NCBI GenBank assembly: GCA_963739005.1
Contig: CAVTYQ010000004.1
Coordinates: 434,001 to 498,000, forward strand
Origin: DASWJZ01 sp963739005
GTDB lineage: Bacteria > Pseudomonadota > Alphaproteobacteria > Rhizobiales > Afifellaceae
Length of the DNA: 64,000 nt
Direction: 5' to 3'
The notes beneath the pieces were generated by a model. The model was not told the origin of the DNA, searched no databases, and saw nothing but the letters and a program-made list of their open reading frames with translations. A program made the translations under genes and the position numbers. This document shows, piece by piece, positions 42,677 through 52,085 of this stretch (the stretch's first letter is position 1; each line of letters starts with the position of its first letter).

Positions 42677-44746
42677 ATGGCGACGACCACCCAGACCGCA
42701 GGCGAAACCAAGGAAGAGACGCCGGAGGCCCAGACCCACGACGGCCCGCTGCTCGATCTATCCGATGCCGCGGTCAAGAAGATGATCAAGGAGGCGAAGA
42801 AGCGCGGCTACGTCACCGTCGACGAGCTGAACTCCGTGCTTCCCTCCGAAGAAGTCACCTCCGAGCAGATCGAAGACACGATGGCGATGCTCTCCGACAT
42901 GGGGATCAACGTCGTCGAGTCCGACGAGCCCGACGAGGGCGAGCCGGAAGCCGCGGACGAAGAGCCCGAAGAGGAATCGGAAGGCCGCGAGCTGATGCCT
43001 GCGGCCAGCACCGCCGTCGCCAAGAAGGCAAAGGGCCGAGAGGCTTCCGACCGCACCGACGATCCGGTGCGCATGTACCTGCGCGAGATGGGCTCGGTGG
43101 AGCTTCTGTCGCGCGAGGGCGAGATCGCCATCGCCAAGCGCATCGAGGCCGGCCGTGAGGCCATGATCGCGGGGCTCTGCGAGAACCCGCTGACCTTCCA
43201 GGCGATCATCATCTGGCGCGACGAGCTGAACGCCGGCAACGTGCTCCTGCGCGACATCATCGACCTTGAGGCGACCTACGCCGGCCCCGACGCCAAGGCG
43301 CCGACGGTCGCGGCCCCTCCGCCGGGCGGGCCGGTGGTCGAGAACGGCGATGCGACGAAGGCCGCTCCGCCGCCGCCCAAGGCCGCGGCGCCCGCCCCGG
43401 AGAAACGCGAGGGCGACGAGGAGGAAGAGCCGCTTCCCAACGACATGGATGCAGACGAGGACGACGATTACGAGAACAATCTCTCGCTTGCCGCCATGGA
43501 GGCGGAGATCAAGCCGGCGGTTCTCGCGACCTTCGACCGCATCGCTTCGAACTACAAGAAGCTCCGCCGCCTGCAGGACGCCATCGTCGGCGGCGGCTCC
43601 AAGGCGCGCGCGCTGACGCCGGCGCAGGAGCGCCGCGCCAAGAAGCTGACCGAAGAGATCGTGACCGACGTGAAGTCGCTGTCGCTCAACCAGGCGCGCA
43701 TCGATTCCTTGGTCGAGCAGCTCTACGACATCAACAAGCGGCTGATCTCGTTCGACTCGAAGCTGCTTCGCCTCGGCGAGAGCCACGGCATCGACCGCTC
43801 GGATTTCCTCACCCACTATCGCGGCCACGAGCTCGACCCGCACTGGACGCGCCGCATCGCGCGCTTCTCGGCCAAGGGCTGGAAGGCCTTCTGCCAGAAG
43901 GAGAAGGACAGCGTCAGCAAGATCCGCACGGATATCCGCCAGCTCGCGGCGGAGACCGGGCTGCAGATCGTCGAGTTCCGCGGCATCGTCCACAAGGTGC
44001 AGAAGGGCGAGCGCGAGGCGCGACAGGCGAAGAAGGAGATGGTGGAGGCGAACCTTCGTCTCGTCATCTCGATCGCCAAGAAGTACACGAACCGCGGCCT
44101 GCAGTTCCTCGACCTGATCCAGGAAGGGAACATCGGGCTGATGAAGGCGGTCGACAAGTTCGAGTACCGCCGCGGCTACAAGTTCTCGACCTACGCGACG
44201 TGGTGGATCCGCCAGGCGATCACCCGCTCGATCGCCGACCAGGCGCGCACCATCCGCATCCCGGTCCACATGATCGAGACGATCAACAAGATCGTGCGGA
44301 CGAGCCGGCAGATGCTGCACGAGATCGGCCGCGAGCCGACGCCTGAGGAGCTCGCCGAGAAGCTGCAGATGCCGCTCGAGAAGGTGCGGAAGGTGCTGAA
44401 GATCGCCAAGGAGCCGATCTCACTCGAGACGCCGATCGGCGACGAGGAGGATAGCCACCTCGGCGATTTCATCGAGGACAAGAACGCGGTGCTGCCGATC
44501 GACGCGGCGATCCAGTCGAACCTGCGCGAGACGACAACGCGCGTGCTCGCCTCGTTGACGCCGCGCGAAGAGCGCGTGCTCCGCATGCGCTTCGGCATCG
44601 GCATGAACACCGATCACACGCTGGAAGAGGTCGGCCAGCAGTTCTCGGTGACGCGCGAACGCATCCGCCAGATCGAGGCGAAGGCGCTCAGGAAGCTCAA
44701 GCACCCGAGCCGCTCAAGGAAGCTCCGGAGCTTCTTGGATAGCTAG
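42677..44746 (+). CDS. rpoD: Housekeeping sigma factor RpoD (sigma-70)
   Basis: A 689-residue primary sigma factor. Region 1.1 (about 40-90, AVKKMIKEAKKRGYVTVDELNSVLP), region 1.2 (DPVRMYLREMGSVELLSREGE), an alphaproteobacterial non-conserved insertion rich in Pro and acidic residues, region 2 (NLRLVISIAKKYTNRGLQFLDLIQEGNIGLMKAVDKFEYRRGYKFSTYATWWIRQAITRSI) and region 4.2 (TLEEVGQQFSVTRERIRQIEAKALRKLKHPSR) are all present. It directs transcription of most genes and follows dnaG. A strong terminator follows it. Confidence 0.98.
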   Translation: MATTTQTAGETKEETPEAQTHDGPLLDLSDAAVKKMIKEAKKRGYVTVDELNSVLPSEEVTSEQIEDTMAMLSDMGINVVESDEPDEGEPEAADEEPEEESEGRELMPAASTAVAKKAKGREASDRTDDPVRMYLREMGSVELLSREGEIAIAKRIEAGREAMIAGLCENPLTFQAIIIWRDELNAGNVLLRDIIDLEATYAGPDAKAPTVAAPPPGGPVVENGDATKAAPPPPKAAAPAPEKREGDEEEEPLPNDMDADEDDDYENNLSLAAMEAEIKPAVLATFDRIASNYKKLRRLQDAIVGGGSKARALTPAQERRAKKLTEEIVTDVKSLSLNQARIDSLVEQLYDINKRLISFDSKLLRLGESHGIDRSDFLTHYRGHELDPHWTRRIARFSAKGWKAFCQKEKDSVSKIRTDIRQLAAETGLQIVEFRGIVHKVQKGEREARQAKKEMVEANLRLVISIAKKYTNRGLQFLDLIQEGNIGLMKAVDKFEYRRGYKFSTYATWWIRQAITRSIADQARTIRIPVHMIETINKIVRTSRQMLHEIGREPTPEELAEKLQMPLEKVRKVLKIAKEPISLETPIGDEEDSHLGDFIEDKNAVLPIDAAIQSNLRETTTRVLASLTPREERVLRMRFGIGMNTDHTLEEVGQQFSVTRERIRQIEAKALRKLKHPSRSRKLRSFLDS

Positions 44747-44771
44747 GCTTGGTGCGAGAGATAAGGCAAAG

Positions 44772-44802
44772 CGGCCGCCCCTTGGGCGGCCGTTTGTTTT
44801 TG
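44772..44802 (+). terminator. Terminator of rpoD
   Basis: A 9-bp stem CGGCCGCCC / GGGCGGCCG (44772-44780, 44784-44792) with a 3-base loop, followed by TTTGTTTTT. It lies 25 bases after the rpoD stop and just before the convergent OmpA-like gene. Confidence 0.85.
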
Positions 44803-44809
44803 CCGCTCG

Positions 44810-45754
44810 CTACGGCTCGACCAGCTCCACCCGCCGGTTCAAGGCGCGGCCGTCGTCGGTGGCATTCGAGCCGACCGGCGCGAGGTAGCCGACGCCGGCG
44901 GTCTGCAAGCGCGCCGAGGCGATCTTGTAGGTCTTGGCGAGATCGGCGGCGACCGCGGCCGCGCGGTGCTTCGACAGGTCCATGTTGTAATCGTAGCCGC
45001 CCTGGCTGTCGGTGTGGCCGACGATGACCACCTTGAGATCGGGCTGGTCCTTCAGGAGCTTGGCGATCTCGTCGAGCGTCGGCCGGCTCTCCGGCTTCAA
45101 GACCGCCTTGTCGGTGTCGAAATAGATGCCGTAGAGAGCGATGTGCCCGCTGTCGCCGAGGCCCTTCGCCATCGCGGCGGCGTCGACCATCTTGTTCGCG
45201 ATCGCGCCGACCTCGGTGACGACGAGCTCGGCCGTGATCTCGTCGTTGTTCTGGCTGACGAGGACGGTAGCGTAGGTCTCCGCGCCGTTCTCTCCCGCCT
45301 TGTGGCCGGCGTAGTAGCGGTAGTTGAAGCCGTCGACCCACATTTGCGGGATCGGCAGCACGTCGAGCGCCTCACTGAAGGGGATGCCGCCGCAATCGTC
45401 GACGTCGCAGGCGAGAAGCGTCTCGAAGCCGGCCTTGGCGAGCTGCGTCTCGAAATTGCGCGAGACTTCGAGGATCGAGGGGCCGGCGCCGGTGCGATAG
45501 GCGATGCGGGTGACCTTGCCCTCCGGCCGCTTCTCGCCGGTCGCCTGGCCATCCTTGAAAGGCGCGGCCTGCAGCCGCGTCGCGTCGAAATCCTTCGCGT
45601 CGTAGCCGGTGATCGCGCTTCCGGCGAAGCGGCCGATGCCGGGATAATCGTGCGATCCGGCGACGTCGCCGTCGTCGGCGCGCGCGATTGGAGCGGACGC
45701 CGCGACCGCAAGCACAAGCAGGATGGCGAGCGAGAGGAGGGAGGACCGCCGCAT
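44810..45754 (-). CDS. OmpA-family exported protein with DUF4892-like N-terminus
   Basis: A 314-residue protein. A signal peptide (1-26, ending ARA) is followed by a region (about 30-190) reminiscent of DUF4892 (GIGRFAGSAITGYDAKDFDATRL, VTRIAYRTGAGPSILEVSRNFETQLAKAGFETL) with a Cys pair. The C-terminal OmpA peptidoglycan-binding domain is clear (LYGIYFDTDKAVLKPESRPTLDEIAKLL, VVIVGHTDSQGGYDYNMDLSKHRAAAV). It probably anchors to peptidoglycan in the periplasm. The start at 45754 precedes the signal peptide. Confidence 0.9.
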   Translation of the reverse strand: MRRSSLLSLAILLVLAVAASAPIARADDGDVAGSHDYPGIGRFAGSAITGYDAKDFDATRLQAAPFKDGQATGEKRPEGKVTRIAYRTGAGPSILEVSRNFETQLAKAGFETLLACDVDDCGGIPFSEALDVLPIPQMWVDGFNYRYYAGHKAGENGAETYATVLVSQNNDEITAELVVTEVGAIANKMVDAAAMAKGLGDSGHIALYGIYFDTDKAVLKPESRPTLDEIAKLLKDQPDLKVVIVGHTDSQGGYDYNMDLSKHRAAAVAADLAKTYKIASARLQTAGVGYLAPVGSNATDDGRALNRRVELVEP

Positions 45755-45925
45755 GGATTTGACTTTCTCGAATGAAGAACGCGGCATTCTCGCCCGCCCC
45801 GCGCGGCGAATACAAGGGCATGCCCGCAACACTGCGGGCCGCTACGCAAATTCACTTGGGCGAGAAGGTCTGAGCGACTTCCGCGACGGAGCCCGGCAGG
45901 CCCCGCCGACGCTTTGCATTCGGGT

Positions 45926-48475
45926 TCAGGCGGCGTCGGATTGCATGGCGACGAGCGCCTCGGTCACGGCAGCCGTGCCGCTTTCCACCGATGGCAGGAC
46001 GATTTCGGCGGTAAGCAGCGGCTCGAATTCCTCCGCCGACAGCGCACGGCTGAAGAGATACCCCTGCAGAATGTCGCAGCCATAGGCTTGCAGATAGATG
46101 AGCTGGCTCGGCTGCTCGACGCCCTCTGCGATCGCCGTCATGCCGAGCGAATGGATCATCGCGACGATTGCCTGGAAGAGCGCTGAATGGCCGCGGCTCT
46201 CCGTCATCCGCGATACGAAGGCGCGGTCGATCTTGACGAAGTCGAACGGCAGATCGGAGAGATGGCTGAGCGCCGAATGCTCCATGCCGAAGTCGTCGAG
46301 CGCGAAACGCATGCCGCCGGCGGCAAGCCGCTGCATGGTGCGAGCCGCGGCGGCGGCATCGCGCAGAATGGCGCTTTCGGTCAGCTCGAGCATGATCGCG
46401 TCCGGCGGGAGCCCCGCCTCTTCGACGATGGCGGCAATCCTCCTGTCGAGATCGTCATCGGCGAGCTGCAAGGCGGAGAGATTGACCGCGACCGGAAACT
46501 TCGCGCCCCGCTCGCGCCAGGCGCGCGCCTGCCGGCACGCCATCTTCAATACGTGCTCGCCGATCGACCCGATCAGGCCGCTTTCCTCCGCGATCGGAAT
46601 GAAGTCGCAGGGGCCGATCAGCCCCCGCGTCGGATGCCGCCAGCGGAGCAACGCCTCGGCTCCGACGAGCTTGTAATTGTGCGCGCTGACCTGCGGCTGG
46701 TAGACGAGGAAGAGCTCATCCCTTTCCACAGCGCGCCGGAGATCGGCCTCCAAGACCGAACGCGACACCGCCGCACTCGTCATTTCGGCGTTGTAGAATT
46801 CGTAGCTGCCGCCCGGCTCGATCTTTGCGTGGTGCATGGCGGTGGTCGCATAGCGGATGGCAAAGTCAGCATCTCCCTCGCCGCCGGAGACCATGCTTAC
46901 GCCGGCCGCGGCTTTGAGGAGCACTTCGGCCTGGTTGATGCGAAAGCCTGCCGCAAGCGTGGCAAGCAGCGCCTCGACGGAGCGCATCCCCGCCGGCTCG
47001 TCGGCGATTGCCCTGCGCAGCACCAGGAACTGGCCGCCGCCGATGTGCGCGATGGTCTCGCCTGCCGTGATCGCGTCGCTCAGTCTCCGGGCGGCTTCGC
47101 GGATGGCGGTATCGCCCGCGTCGAGGCCGTGCGTGTCGCGGATATCATGCAGCGAGGTGAGTTCCAGGCAGACGACGGCGATCGTCCCCCCGGAGCGCTC
47201 TGCGTGCCCGATCGCCTCGACGAGACGCTCGGTGAAGAGCGAGAGGTTTGGAAGGCCGGTGGTCGCGTCGTGATCGGCAAGATGGTCGCGCTGCGCCTCG
47301 GCCTTCTTCAATGCCGAGATATCCATCCTGAGACCGGCGATGCCGCCGTTGCTCATGCGCCGCTCGCTGACCATCACCCAGCGGCCGTCGGCGAGCCGCT
47401 GGACGACGCTGCCGGAGAGGTCGCGATGGTTTTCAAGCCGGGCGTTGATCCATTCCGATTCCCGTCCCCTGGCGTCGGGGAAGACCCCGTGCTCGAGCGC
47501 GGCGCGGAGAAAGTCCTCGAAGGGCACGCCCGGCCGCGCGAAATCGGCCACTTCGGCGTAGAGCTTGCGGAAGGCCTCGTTGGCGAGGACGATCCGATCC
47601 TCCGAATCGAAGATGACGAAACCTTCGGAGATGCTTTCGACGGCATCCCTGAGCAGCGCGTCGGCTTCTTCGGCGCGCCAGAAGGCGGCCACGATCGGCG
47701 TCTGGTCGGTCGCCGTCCCGCGGTATCCGCGGAACGCGCCGCTACGATCAAAGACCGGTACGCCACCCATCGATACGTGGTGCCGCGATCCGGAATCCGA
47801 CATGAACGAGAAGAGGAAATTGCGGAACGCCTGGTGCGCCTCGCGGTCGGAAATGTGGGCCTGCCAGTGCTCGTCCTGGTCGACGGTCGCGCCCGCCACT
47901 TCCCACGGCGTCTTTCCGAGGCTGGCGGCGGACTCCGCCCAATCCGCTTCCTCGTAGCGGTTGGAGAAAAAGGTATAGCGGTGCTGTTCGTCGGTCTCCC
48001 AGATCCAGTCGCCGGAGACCTCGACAATGTCGCGGAAGCGCTGGTCGCTCTCGCGCCGGGCGATCCTCGCAGCCGCCGCGTCAAGCTCGCGCTTCATGGC
48101 GGGGATGAGCCGCGACAGGCTGCCCTTATAGACGAAATCGGCCACGCCCTCGCGCATGAGCGCCACGGCGTTCTCTTCTCCGATCGAGCCGGAGACGACG
48201 ATCACCGGTATATCGGCGTCGGAGCCGCGGATCGCCTGCATCATCTCCGGGAAGCTCTGTTGCGGGAGATTGTAGTCGGAGATGACGATATCCCACGCGC
48301 TTTCCTGCATCGCCTCCTTCACGCCGGCGATCGTCTCGACGCGACGAAACACCGGGTCGAGGCCGTCGCGACGGAGCTCGCGAAGCAAGAGCTGCGCGTC
48401 GTCTTCGGAGTCCTCGACGATCAGGATGCGCCGCCGCCTGGCCGCAGACGCCATCGTCTTCGCGGTCGGGTTCAT
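45926..48475 (-). CDS. Response regulator-PAS-degenerate GGDEF-EAL protein
   Basis: An 849-residue signalling protein. An N-terminal receiver (ILIVEDSEDDAQLL, phospho-acceptor Asp67 in ISDYNLP, Lys117) is followed by PAS regions (about 145-260 and 270-395), a GGDEF-like domain (about 396-560) and an EAL domain (about 570-825). The cyclase motif is GGGQF (479-483) rather than GGDEF, so cyclase activity is not expected. The EAL domain retains GAEALLRW (EAL 607-609), ELTES and DDFG, consistent with c-di-GMP phosphodiesterase activity. It overlaps the upstream response-regulator gene by 4 bases (ATGA). Confidence 0.94.
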   Translation of the reverse strand: MNPTAKTMASAARRRRILIVEDSEDDAQLLLRELRRDGLDPVFRRVETIAGVKEAMQESAWDIVISDYNLPQQSFPEMMQAIRGSDADIPVIVVSGSIGEENAVALMREGVADFVYKGSLSRLIPAMKRELDAAAARIARRESDQRFRDIVEVSGDWIWETDEQHRYTFFSNRYEEADWAESAASLGKTPWEVAGATVDQDEHWQAHISDREAHQAFRNFLFSFMSDSGSRHHVSMGGVPVFDRSGAFRGYRGTATDQTPIVAAFWRAEEADALLRDAVESISEGFVIFDSEDRIVLANEAFRKLYAEVADFARPGVPFEDFLRAALEHGVFPDARGRESEWINARLENHRDLSGSVVQRLADGRWVMVSERRMSNGGIAGLRMDISALKKAEAQRDHLADHDATTGLPNLSLFTERLVEAIGHAERSGGTIAVVCLELTSLHDIRDTHGLDAGDTAIREAARRLSDAITAGETIAHIGGGQFLVLRRAIADEPAGMRSVEALLATLAAGFRINQAEVLLKAAAGVSMVSGGEGDADFAIRYATTAMHHAKIEPGGSYEFYNAEMTSAAVSRSVLEADLRRAVERDELFLVYQPQVSAHNYKLVGAEALLRWRHPTRGLIGPCDFIPIAEESGLIGSIGEHVLKMACRQARAWRERGAKFPVAVNLSALQLADDDLDRRIAAIVEEAGLPPDAIMLELTESAILRDAAAAARTMQRLAAGGMRFALDDFGMEHSALSHLSDLPFDFVKIDRAFVSRMTESRGHSALFQAIVAMIHSLGMTAIAEGVEQPSQLIYLQAYGCDILQGYLFSRALSAEEFEPLLTAEIVLPSVESGTAAVTEALVAMQSDAA

Positions 48476-48909
48476 GCCGGCACCGCTTCGTTGAGCATCA
48501 GCCAGTAGAGGCCGAGTTGACGCGCTGCTTCGAGGAACTGATCGAAGTCGACGGGCTTTCGCACGTAGCTGTTGCAGCCGAGGCGGTAGCCGGAGACGAT
48601 GTCCTGCTGCTCCTTCGAGGATGTCAGGATCACCACCGGCAGAAGCGCGGTGCGCGCGTCCTGCCGGATACGCTTCAGCACTTCGAGTCCGTCGACCTTG
48701 GGGAGCTTCAGGTCGAGCAGGATCAGTTTCGGCATGCGCCGCTCCGCGTCCGTGTCCTTGCCGAACAGGTAGTCGAGAGCTTCCGCGCCGTCGCGCGCGA
48801 CGACGATCCGGTCGCGGATTCTGTTCCGCTCGAAGGCGCGCAGTGTCAGCGCCTCGTCGTCCGCGTTGTCTTCGACCAGCAGCAAGCTCATCTTGTCCCC
48901 TATCGCCAA
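48472..48909 (-). CDS. CheY-like single-domain response regulator (Rcp1 type)
   Basis: A 145-residue stand-alone receiver of the Rcp1/phytochrome-partner kind. The acidic pocket is EDNADD, the phospho-acceptor Asp lies in LILLDLKLPKVDGLEVL, and the Thr/Ser and Lys switch residues lie in VILTSSKEQQD and YVRKPVDFDQF. The start may be 48909 or the ATG at 48891 (MSLLLVEDN). Its stop overlaps the ATG of the PAS-GGDEF-EAL gene, so the two are translationally coupled and presumably in one pathway. The cognate kinase is not in the window. Confidence 0.93.
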   Translation of the reverse strand: MAIGDKMSLLLVEDNADDEALTLRAFERNRIRDRIVVARDGAEALDYLFGKDTDAERRMPKLILLDLKLPKVDGLEVLKRIRQDARTALLPVVILTSSKEQQDIVSGYRLGCNSYVRKPVDFDQFLEAARQLGLYWLMLNEAVPA

Positions 48910-49044
48910 GGGCGCGATGCTTCCCGCGTCTCGACGTTCGCCCGCGCCGGGTGTCCTGCGGTTTTCGGTCCGGCTTCTTGGTCCGCGCGCAGGGCTTTCT
49001 ATCTAGGGAACAAGCTTCACCGATCGGATAATTCGGTCGCTAAA

Positions 49045-49063
49045 TTCCTACCGAGAGTAGGAA
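49045..49063. repeat. Short inverted repeat upstream of a small ORF
   Basis: TTCCTAC (49045-49051) and GTAGGAA (49057-49063) form a perfect 7-bp inverted repeat with a 5-base spacer in the 289-base intergenic region between the response regulator and the 96-residue gene. It could be an operator; nothing ties it to a specific regulator. Confidence 0.45.
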
Positions 49064-49198
49064 CGGATATGCGCGCTTTCGTGTCGGTCGCGCGCCGGCC
49101 GGAGGCGCGTAGACCTCGCCGGTGAAATTTGCGACGGTCGGGCTCTCCAGTCGCACCAGCGCGGACCGGGATGATCCGCCCCCACGGAAGGACGAGAA

Positions 49199-49489
49199 AT
49201 GCCAGAGACCGGCCACGCGGCGGACGTCGATGCCCTCGGCGAGATCATGCTCCTGCAGGGGACGATGCAGAGGCAGTTCCTGCGCATCCTGATCCGGCGT
49301 CTTGCCGGCGACGTCTCCACGTTCAATGCCGAGCTTTTCCTGGCGGAGCTCGATCTCCTGCGCGAAGGACTTGAATCCGGCCGCGACCGCACCGCGCTCC
49401 ACGCCTTCGCGCTGAAGGAATGGGAGCGGCTCTCGGAGATGGCGCTCGACGCGGTCGCCTCGACGCGCGTACGGACCGGGGCGCACTAG
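49199..49489 (+). CDS. Small uncharacterised helical protein
   Basis: A 96-residue protein with a good GGAAGGA site just upstream of ATG 49199. The sequence is mostly amphipathic helix (LGEIMLLQGTMQRQFLRILIRRLAGDVSTF, LFLAELDLLREGLESG, LHAFALKEWERLSEMALDAVAS) with no membrane segment. No family is recognised. Codon usage and the ribosome-binding site support a real gene. Confidence 0.65.
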   Translation: MPETGHAADVDALGEIMLLQGTMQRQFLRILIRRLAGDVSTFNAELFLAELDLLREGLESGRDRTALHAFALKEWERLSEMALDAVASTRVRTGAH

Positions 49490-49617
49490 GCGCGCCTCTC
49501 GGCCGGATTGCGCGGCACAAAGGGCAGATCGCCGGCTTTCCGCCCAAACATCGCCTTCTCCCGATCTTCATTTTTCGTTAAGGATAACCGAGAACCGCGT
49601 AGCTGAGGTTTTGTGTA

Positions 49618-50652
49618 GTGAGTATTCGGCCCCGTTACGGCTCGAACGGCGCCCGCGGCAGATCGGCCTATGGCCGGCCCACCCCCGAGCCGGGTCGGCT
49701 GAGCTGGCGCGACATGCGGCCCGTCCTTCTGAAAAGCGCCGGCATCGTCGGCCTCGCCGGCGCTATCATGGCGGTCGTGTCGAGCAATGCGCTGTTCGTC
49801 GATCCGGGCGGACCGGACCGGCCGTCGCAACACGCGGCGGGCGAGGCGCGGAACGACCCGGCCCCGATTGTGATCGCGGCGACATCGCCCACGCCTGAGG
49901 CTGCGGAGGCGGATCAGATCGCGACGCTCCTGCAGACGAATGTCGGCGCTGAGGCGCGGCCCACGGCGGACGCCGTGCAACCGGAGACGACCGCGAGCGT
50001 CGTTCCCGCCGAACCGAGAATTCTGCCGCCGGTCTCTCAGCCGGTCGCCGAGGCGCCGGCTCCTCCACCTGCGCCTTCGAATGCGATAGCGGACGCACCG
50101 AGCGCCCCGCCGCCACCGGTCGAGACGGCAGCCGTACCTCCGCCGCCGGCAGCGCCGGCGACGGTCGCTCTGACGCTCGCAACGGCAGAGCCGGTTCAGC
50201 CCGTCGCGGACAAAGGGCCGACGGTAGAAGATCGCGGCGGACCGGTATCGGCGCTTTGGCCGAAGGATTCCGTCGAGTGTCCGCGCGACTGGGTGGCTCC
50301 GACGGTCGAAGGCAACGACGCCAAGCCGCCCGCCGGATGCGAGACGATCGCCGCGCTCGTCCAGCCGGACGACAATTCGGCGGAGACGCTGAGCAAGGCG
50401 CTTCCGGAGAAGGTGCTCGATCTCGTCGCGCTGGCGCCGACAATTCCGGTGCCGAAGTCCGCGAACCCTGACGCGACTCCCTCCGACACGAGCGCCAACG
50501 CAGACGCGAAGCCGCAGCCAAAGCCGACGCCGGTCCGCGCGAACCGCGCGTCCAGCTGGCCGGGGACGCCGCCGCCCGATTGCGGCGACAAGCACGCGTA
50601 TTGGCACTTCGTCCAAGGGCACCACGGCGCGAAGGAATGGTATTGCAAGTGA
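49618..50652 (+). CDS. Membrane-anchored Pro/Ala-rich protein with Cys-containing C-terminus
   Basis: A 344-residue protein from GTG 49618, with GAGG 9 bases upstream. A basic N-terminus is followed by one membrane helix (about 35-56) and a long Pro/Ala-rich extracytoplasmic spacer (about 60-215). The C-terminal region holds two small Cys-bearing segments (SVECPRDWVAPTVEGNDAKPPAGCETI and PPDCGDKHAYWHFVQGHHGAKEWYC). The layout resembles TonB-like or cell-wall-spanning proteins, but no TonB box or SPOR/OmpA domain is seen. Function unknown. Alternative start: ATG 49714. Confidence 0.75.
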   Translation: MSIRPRYGSNGARGRSAYGRPTPEPGRLSWRDMRPVLLKSAGIVGLAGAIMAVVSSNALFVDPGGPDRPSQHAAGEARNDPAPIVIAATSPTPEAAEADQIATLLQTNVGAEARPTADAVQPETTASVVPAEPRILPPVSQPVAEAPAPPPAPSNAIADAPSAPPPPVETAAVPPPPAAPATVALTLATAEPVQPVADKGPTVEDRGGPVSALWPKDSVECPRDWVAPTVEGNDAKPPAGCETIAALVQPDDNSAETLSKALPEKVLDLVALAPTIPVPKSANPDATPSDTSANADAKPQPKPTPVRANRASSWPGTPPPDCGDKHAYWHFVQGHHGAKEWYCK

Positions 50653-50768
50653 GGCTTGGCCCGGCGCGGCGGAGAGCTTGACCAAAGCCCTTTAGCCGCA
50701 GTGGTGGATCGACGGTCGTTCGACGGCTAGGTTCCGGCGAAGCAATCGAGCCGGAGACTTGCGCCGCT

Positions 50769-52085
50769 TTGAGTCCAGCCGACATTTCAAAGACGAGCCC
50801 GAACGACGCGGACGCGGCTGAGCGGCCGTTTCCGTTGGCGCGCCGCTATCGCCGCCGCGTTCTTCCGCTGATGGCGCTCTTCGTCGTCTCCCTCGTTCTC
50901 CTGACGGCGTGGTCGGTCAGGCAGGCTGTGCGCCAGATCCATCTGGAGTTCGCCGCCGGCCGCGTCGAGGAGATCGCCACCGAGCTCGACAAGAAGATGC
51001 CGGCGGCGTGGGCGGCGCTCCTCGCCGGAACGGCCGACGCCGATCAGCAGGCAAAGCTCGTCGCGCTCTTCGCCGATGCCGTGTCGGAGCGCGGCCTCTC
51101 GCAATTGAAGGTCTATGACACGGCCGGGAAGGCGCTCTTCAGCACCGACGCGCCCGAGATCGGGCAGATCGAGAGCAATGCCGCGCTCGCGGCGGCGATC
51201 GGCGAGGGCGAGCGCACGCTGCTGCCGCACGCTGAGCCCGACGGCACGCGCTACAACGAGTTCTATGTTCCGCTCCGGCGGCCCGACGGCGCTATCGGGC
51301 TGGTGATGGAGCTCTATTGGCCGGCGGGCGAGCTCCGTGCCATTCTTGCGCGCTCGCTCCTCCTGCCGACGCTCGTGCCGGGATTGCTTCTCGCCGGTCT
51401 CCTCGCGGCGCTCGGCTATCTGATAAGGCGCGCGCAGGCCGGGATCGATTTTCGTGCGGCACGCGTGCGCGAGCTTTCCGCGCGGCTCGAAAGCTTCATG
51501 TCGGTAAGCGCCGTCGGCGCCGTGCGCGCAGCGCCGGCGGGCGGCGACGTGCCGCTGAAGCGGATCGAGGTGTCGCTCGTCTATTCCGACGTGCGCCGCT
51601 TCACCGACTTCTCCGAGACGGAATCGCCGGAAGCCGTGGTCGCCTTCCTGAACCGGATCATGACGCTTCAGATCGAACGCGTGACGCGGCACGGCGGCGA
51701 CGTCGACAAGCTGATCGGCGACGCGCTCCTCGTGCGCTTCGAGGGCGAGGACAAGGAGAGGCGCGCGATCCTTGCGGCGCGCGACATCCAGGCGGCGGTC
51801 GAAGCAGCGAAGCTGCCGCGCGGCGTCGGGGTTGGGGTCTATACCGGGCTCGCGATCTCCGGCCCGGTCGGCCCGGAGGCGCGGCGCGACTACACGGTGA
51901 TCGGCGACTCGGTGAACATCGCCGCCAGGCTCTGCGCGGAGGCGGGGCGGGGCGAGATCGTCGCCGACTCGGCCACGCTGGCAAGAGGCGGCGCGGCGGA
52001 GGGCTTCGGGCCGGCGGAGGCGATCAAGGTGAAGGGGAGGGAGCACGCGGTGGAGGTGCGGCGGTTCGCGGCGGCGCATGCCTGA
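50769..52085 (+). CDS. Membrane class III adenylate/guanylate cyclase
   Basis: A 438-residue protein starting at TTG 50769. The first helix (about 31-50) and second helix (about 195-215) enclose a periplasmic sensor region of about 145 residues. The C-terminal class III cyclase homology domain has VSLVYSDVRRFTDFSE (first metal Asp), GGDVDKLIGDALLVRFEG (second Asp), and DYTVIGDSVNIAARLC with the Asn/Arg used in catalysis. It should make cAMP in response to an external signal; purine specificity is inferred only. The start codon is uncertain. Confidence 0.9.
   Translation: MSPADISKTSPNDADAAERPFPLARRYRRRVLPLMALFVVSLVLLTAWSVRQAVRQIHLEFAAGRVEEIATELDKKMPAAWAALLAGTADADQQAKLVALFADAVSERGLSQLKVYDTAGKALFSTDAPEIGQIESNAALAAAIGEGERTLLPHAEPDGTRYNEFYVPLRRPDGAIGLVMELYWPAGELRAILARSLLLPTLVPGLLLAGLLAALGYLIRRAQAGIDFRAARVRELSARLESFMSVSAVGAVRAAPAGGDVPLKRIEVSLVYSDVRRFTDFSETESPEAVVAFLNRIMTLQIERVTRHGGDVDKLIGDALLVRFEGEDKERRAILAARDIQAAVEAAKLPRGVGVGVYTGLAISGPVGPEARRDYTVIGDSVNIAARLCAEAGRGEIVADSATLARGGAAEGFGPAEAIKVKGREHAVEVRRFAAAHA

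Noticed and set aside
46187..48508. 773-codon plus-strand frame opposite the EAL-domain gene
   Set aside because: Arg/Gly/Ala-rich shadow of a gene with clear motifs on the other strand.
49060..49084. GGAAC followed by 16 bases and GTGT considered as an EcfG promoter
   Set aside because: The -10 part does not match CGTT; too weak compared with the site at 15799.
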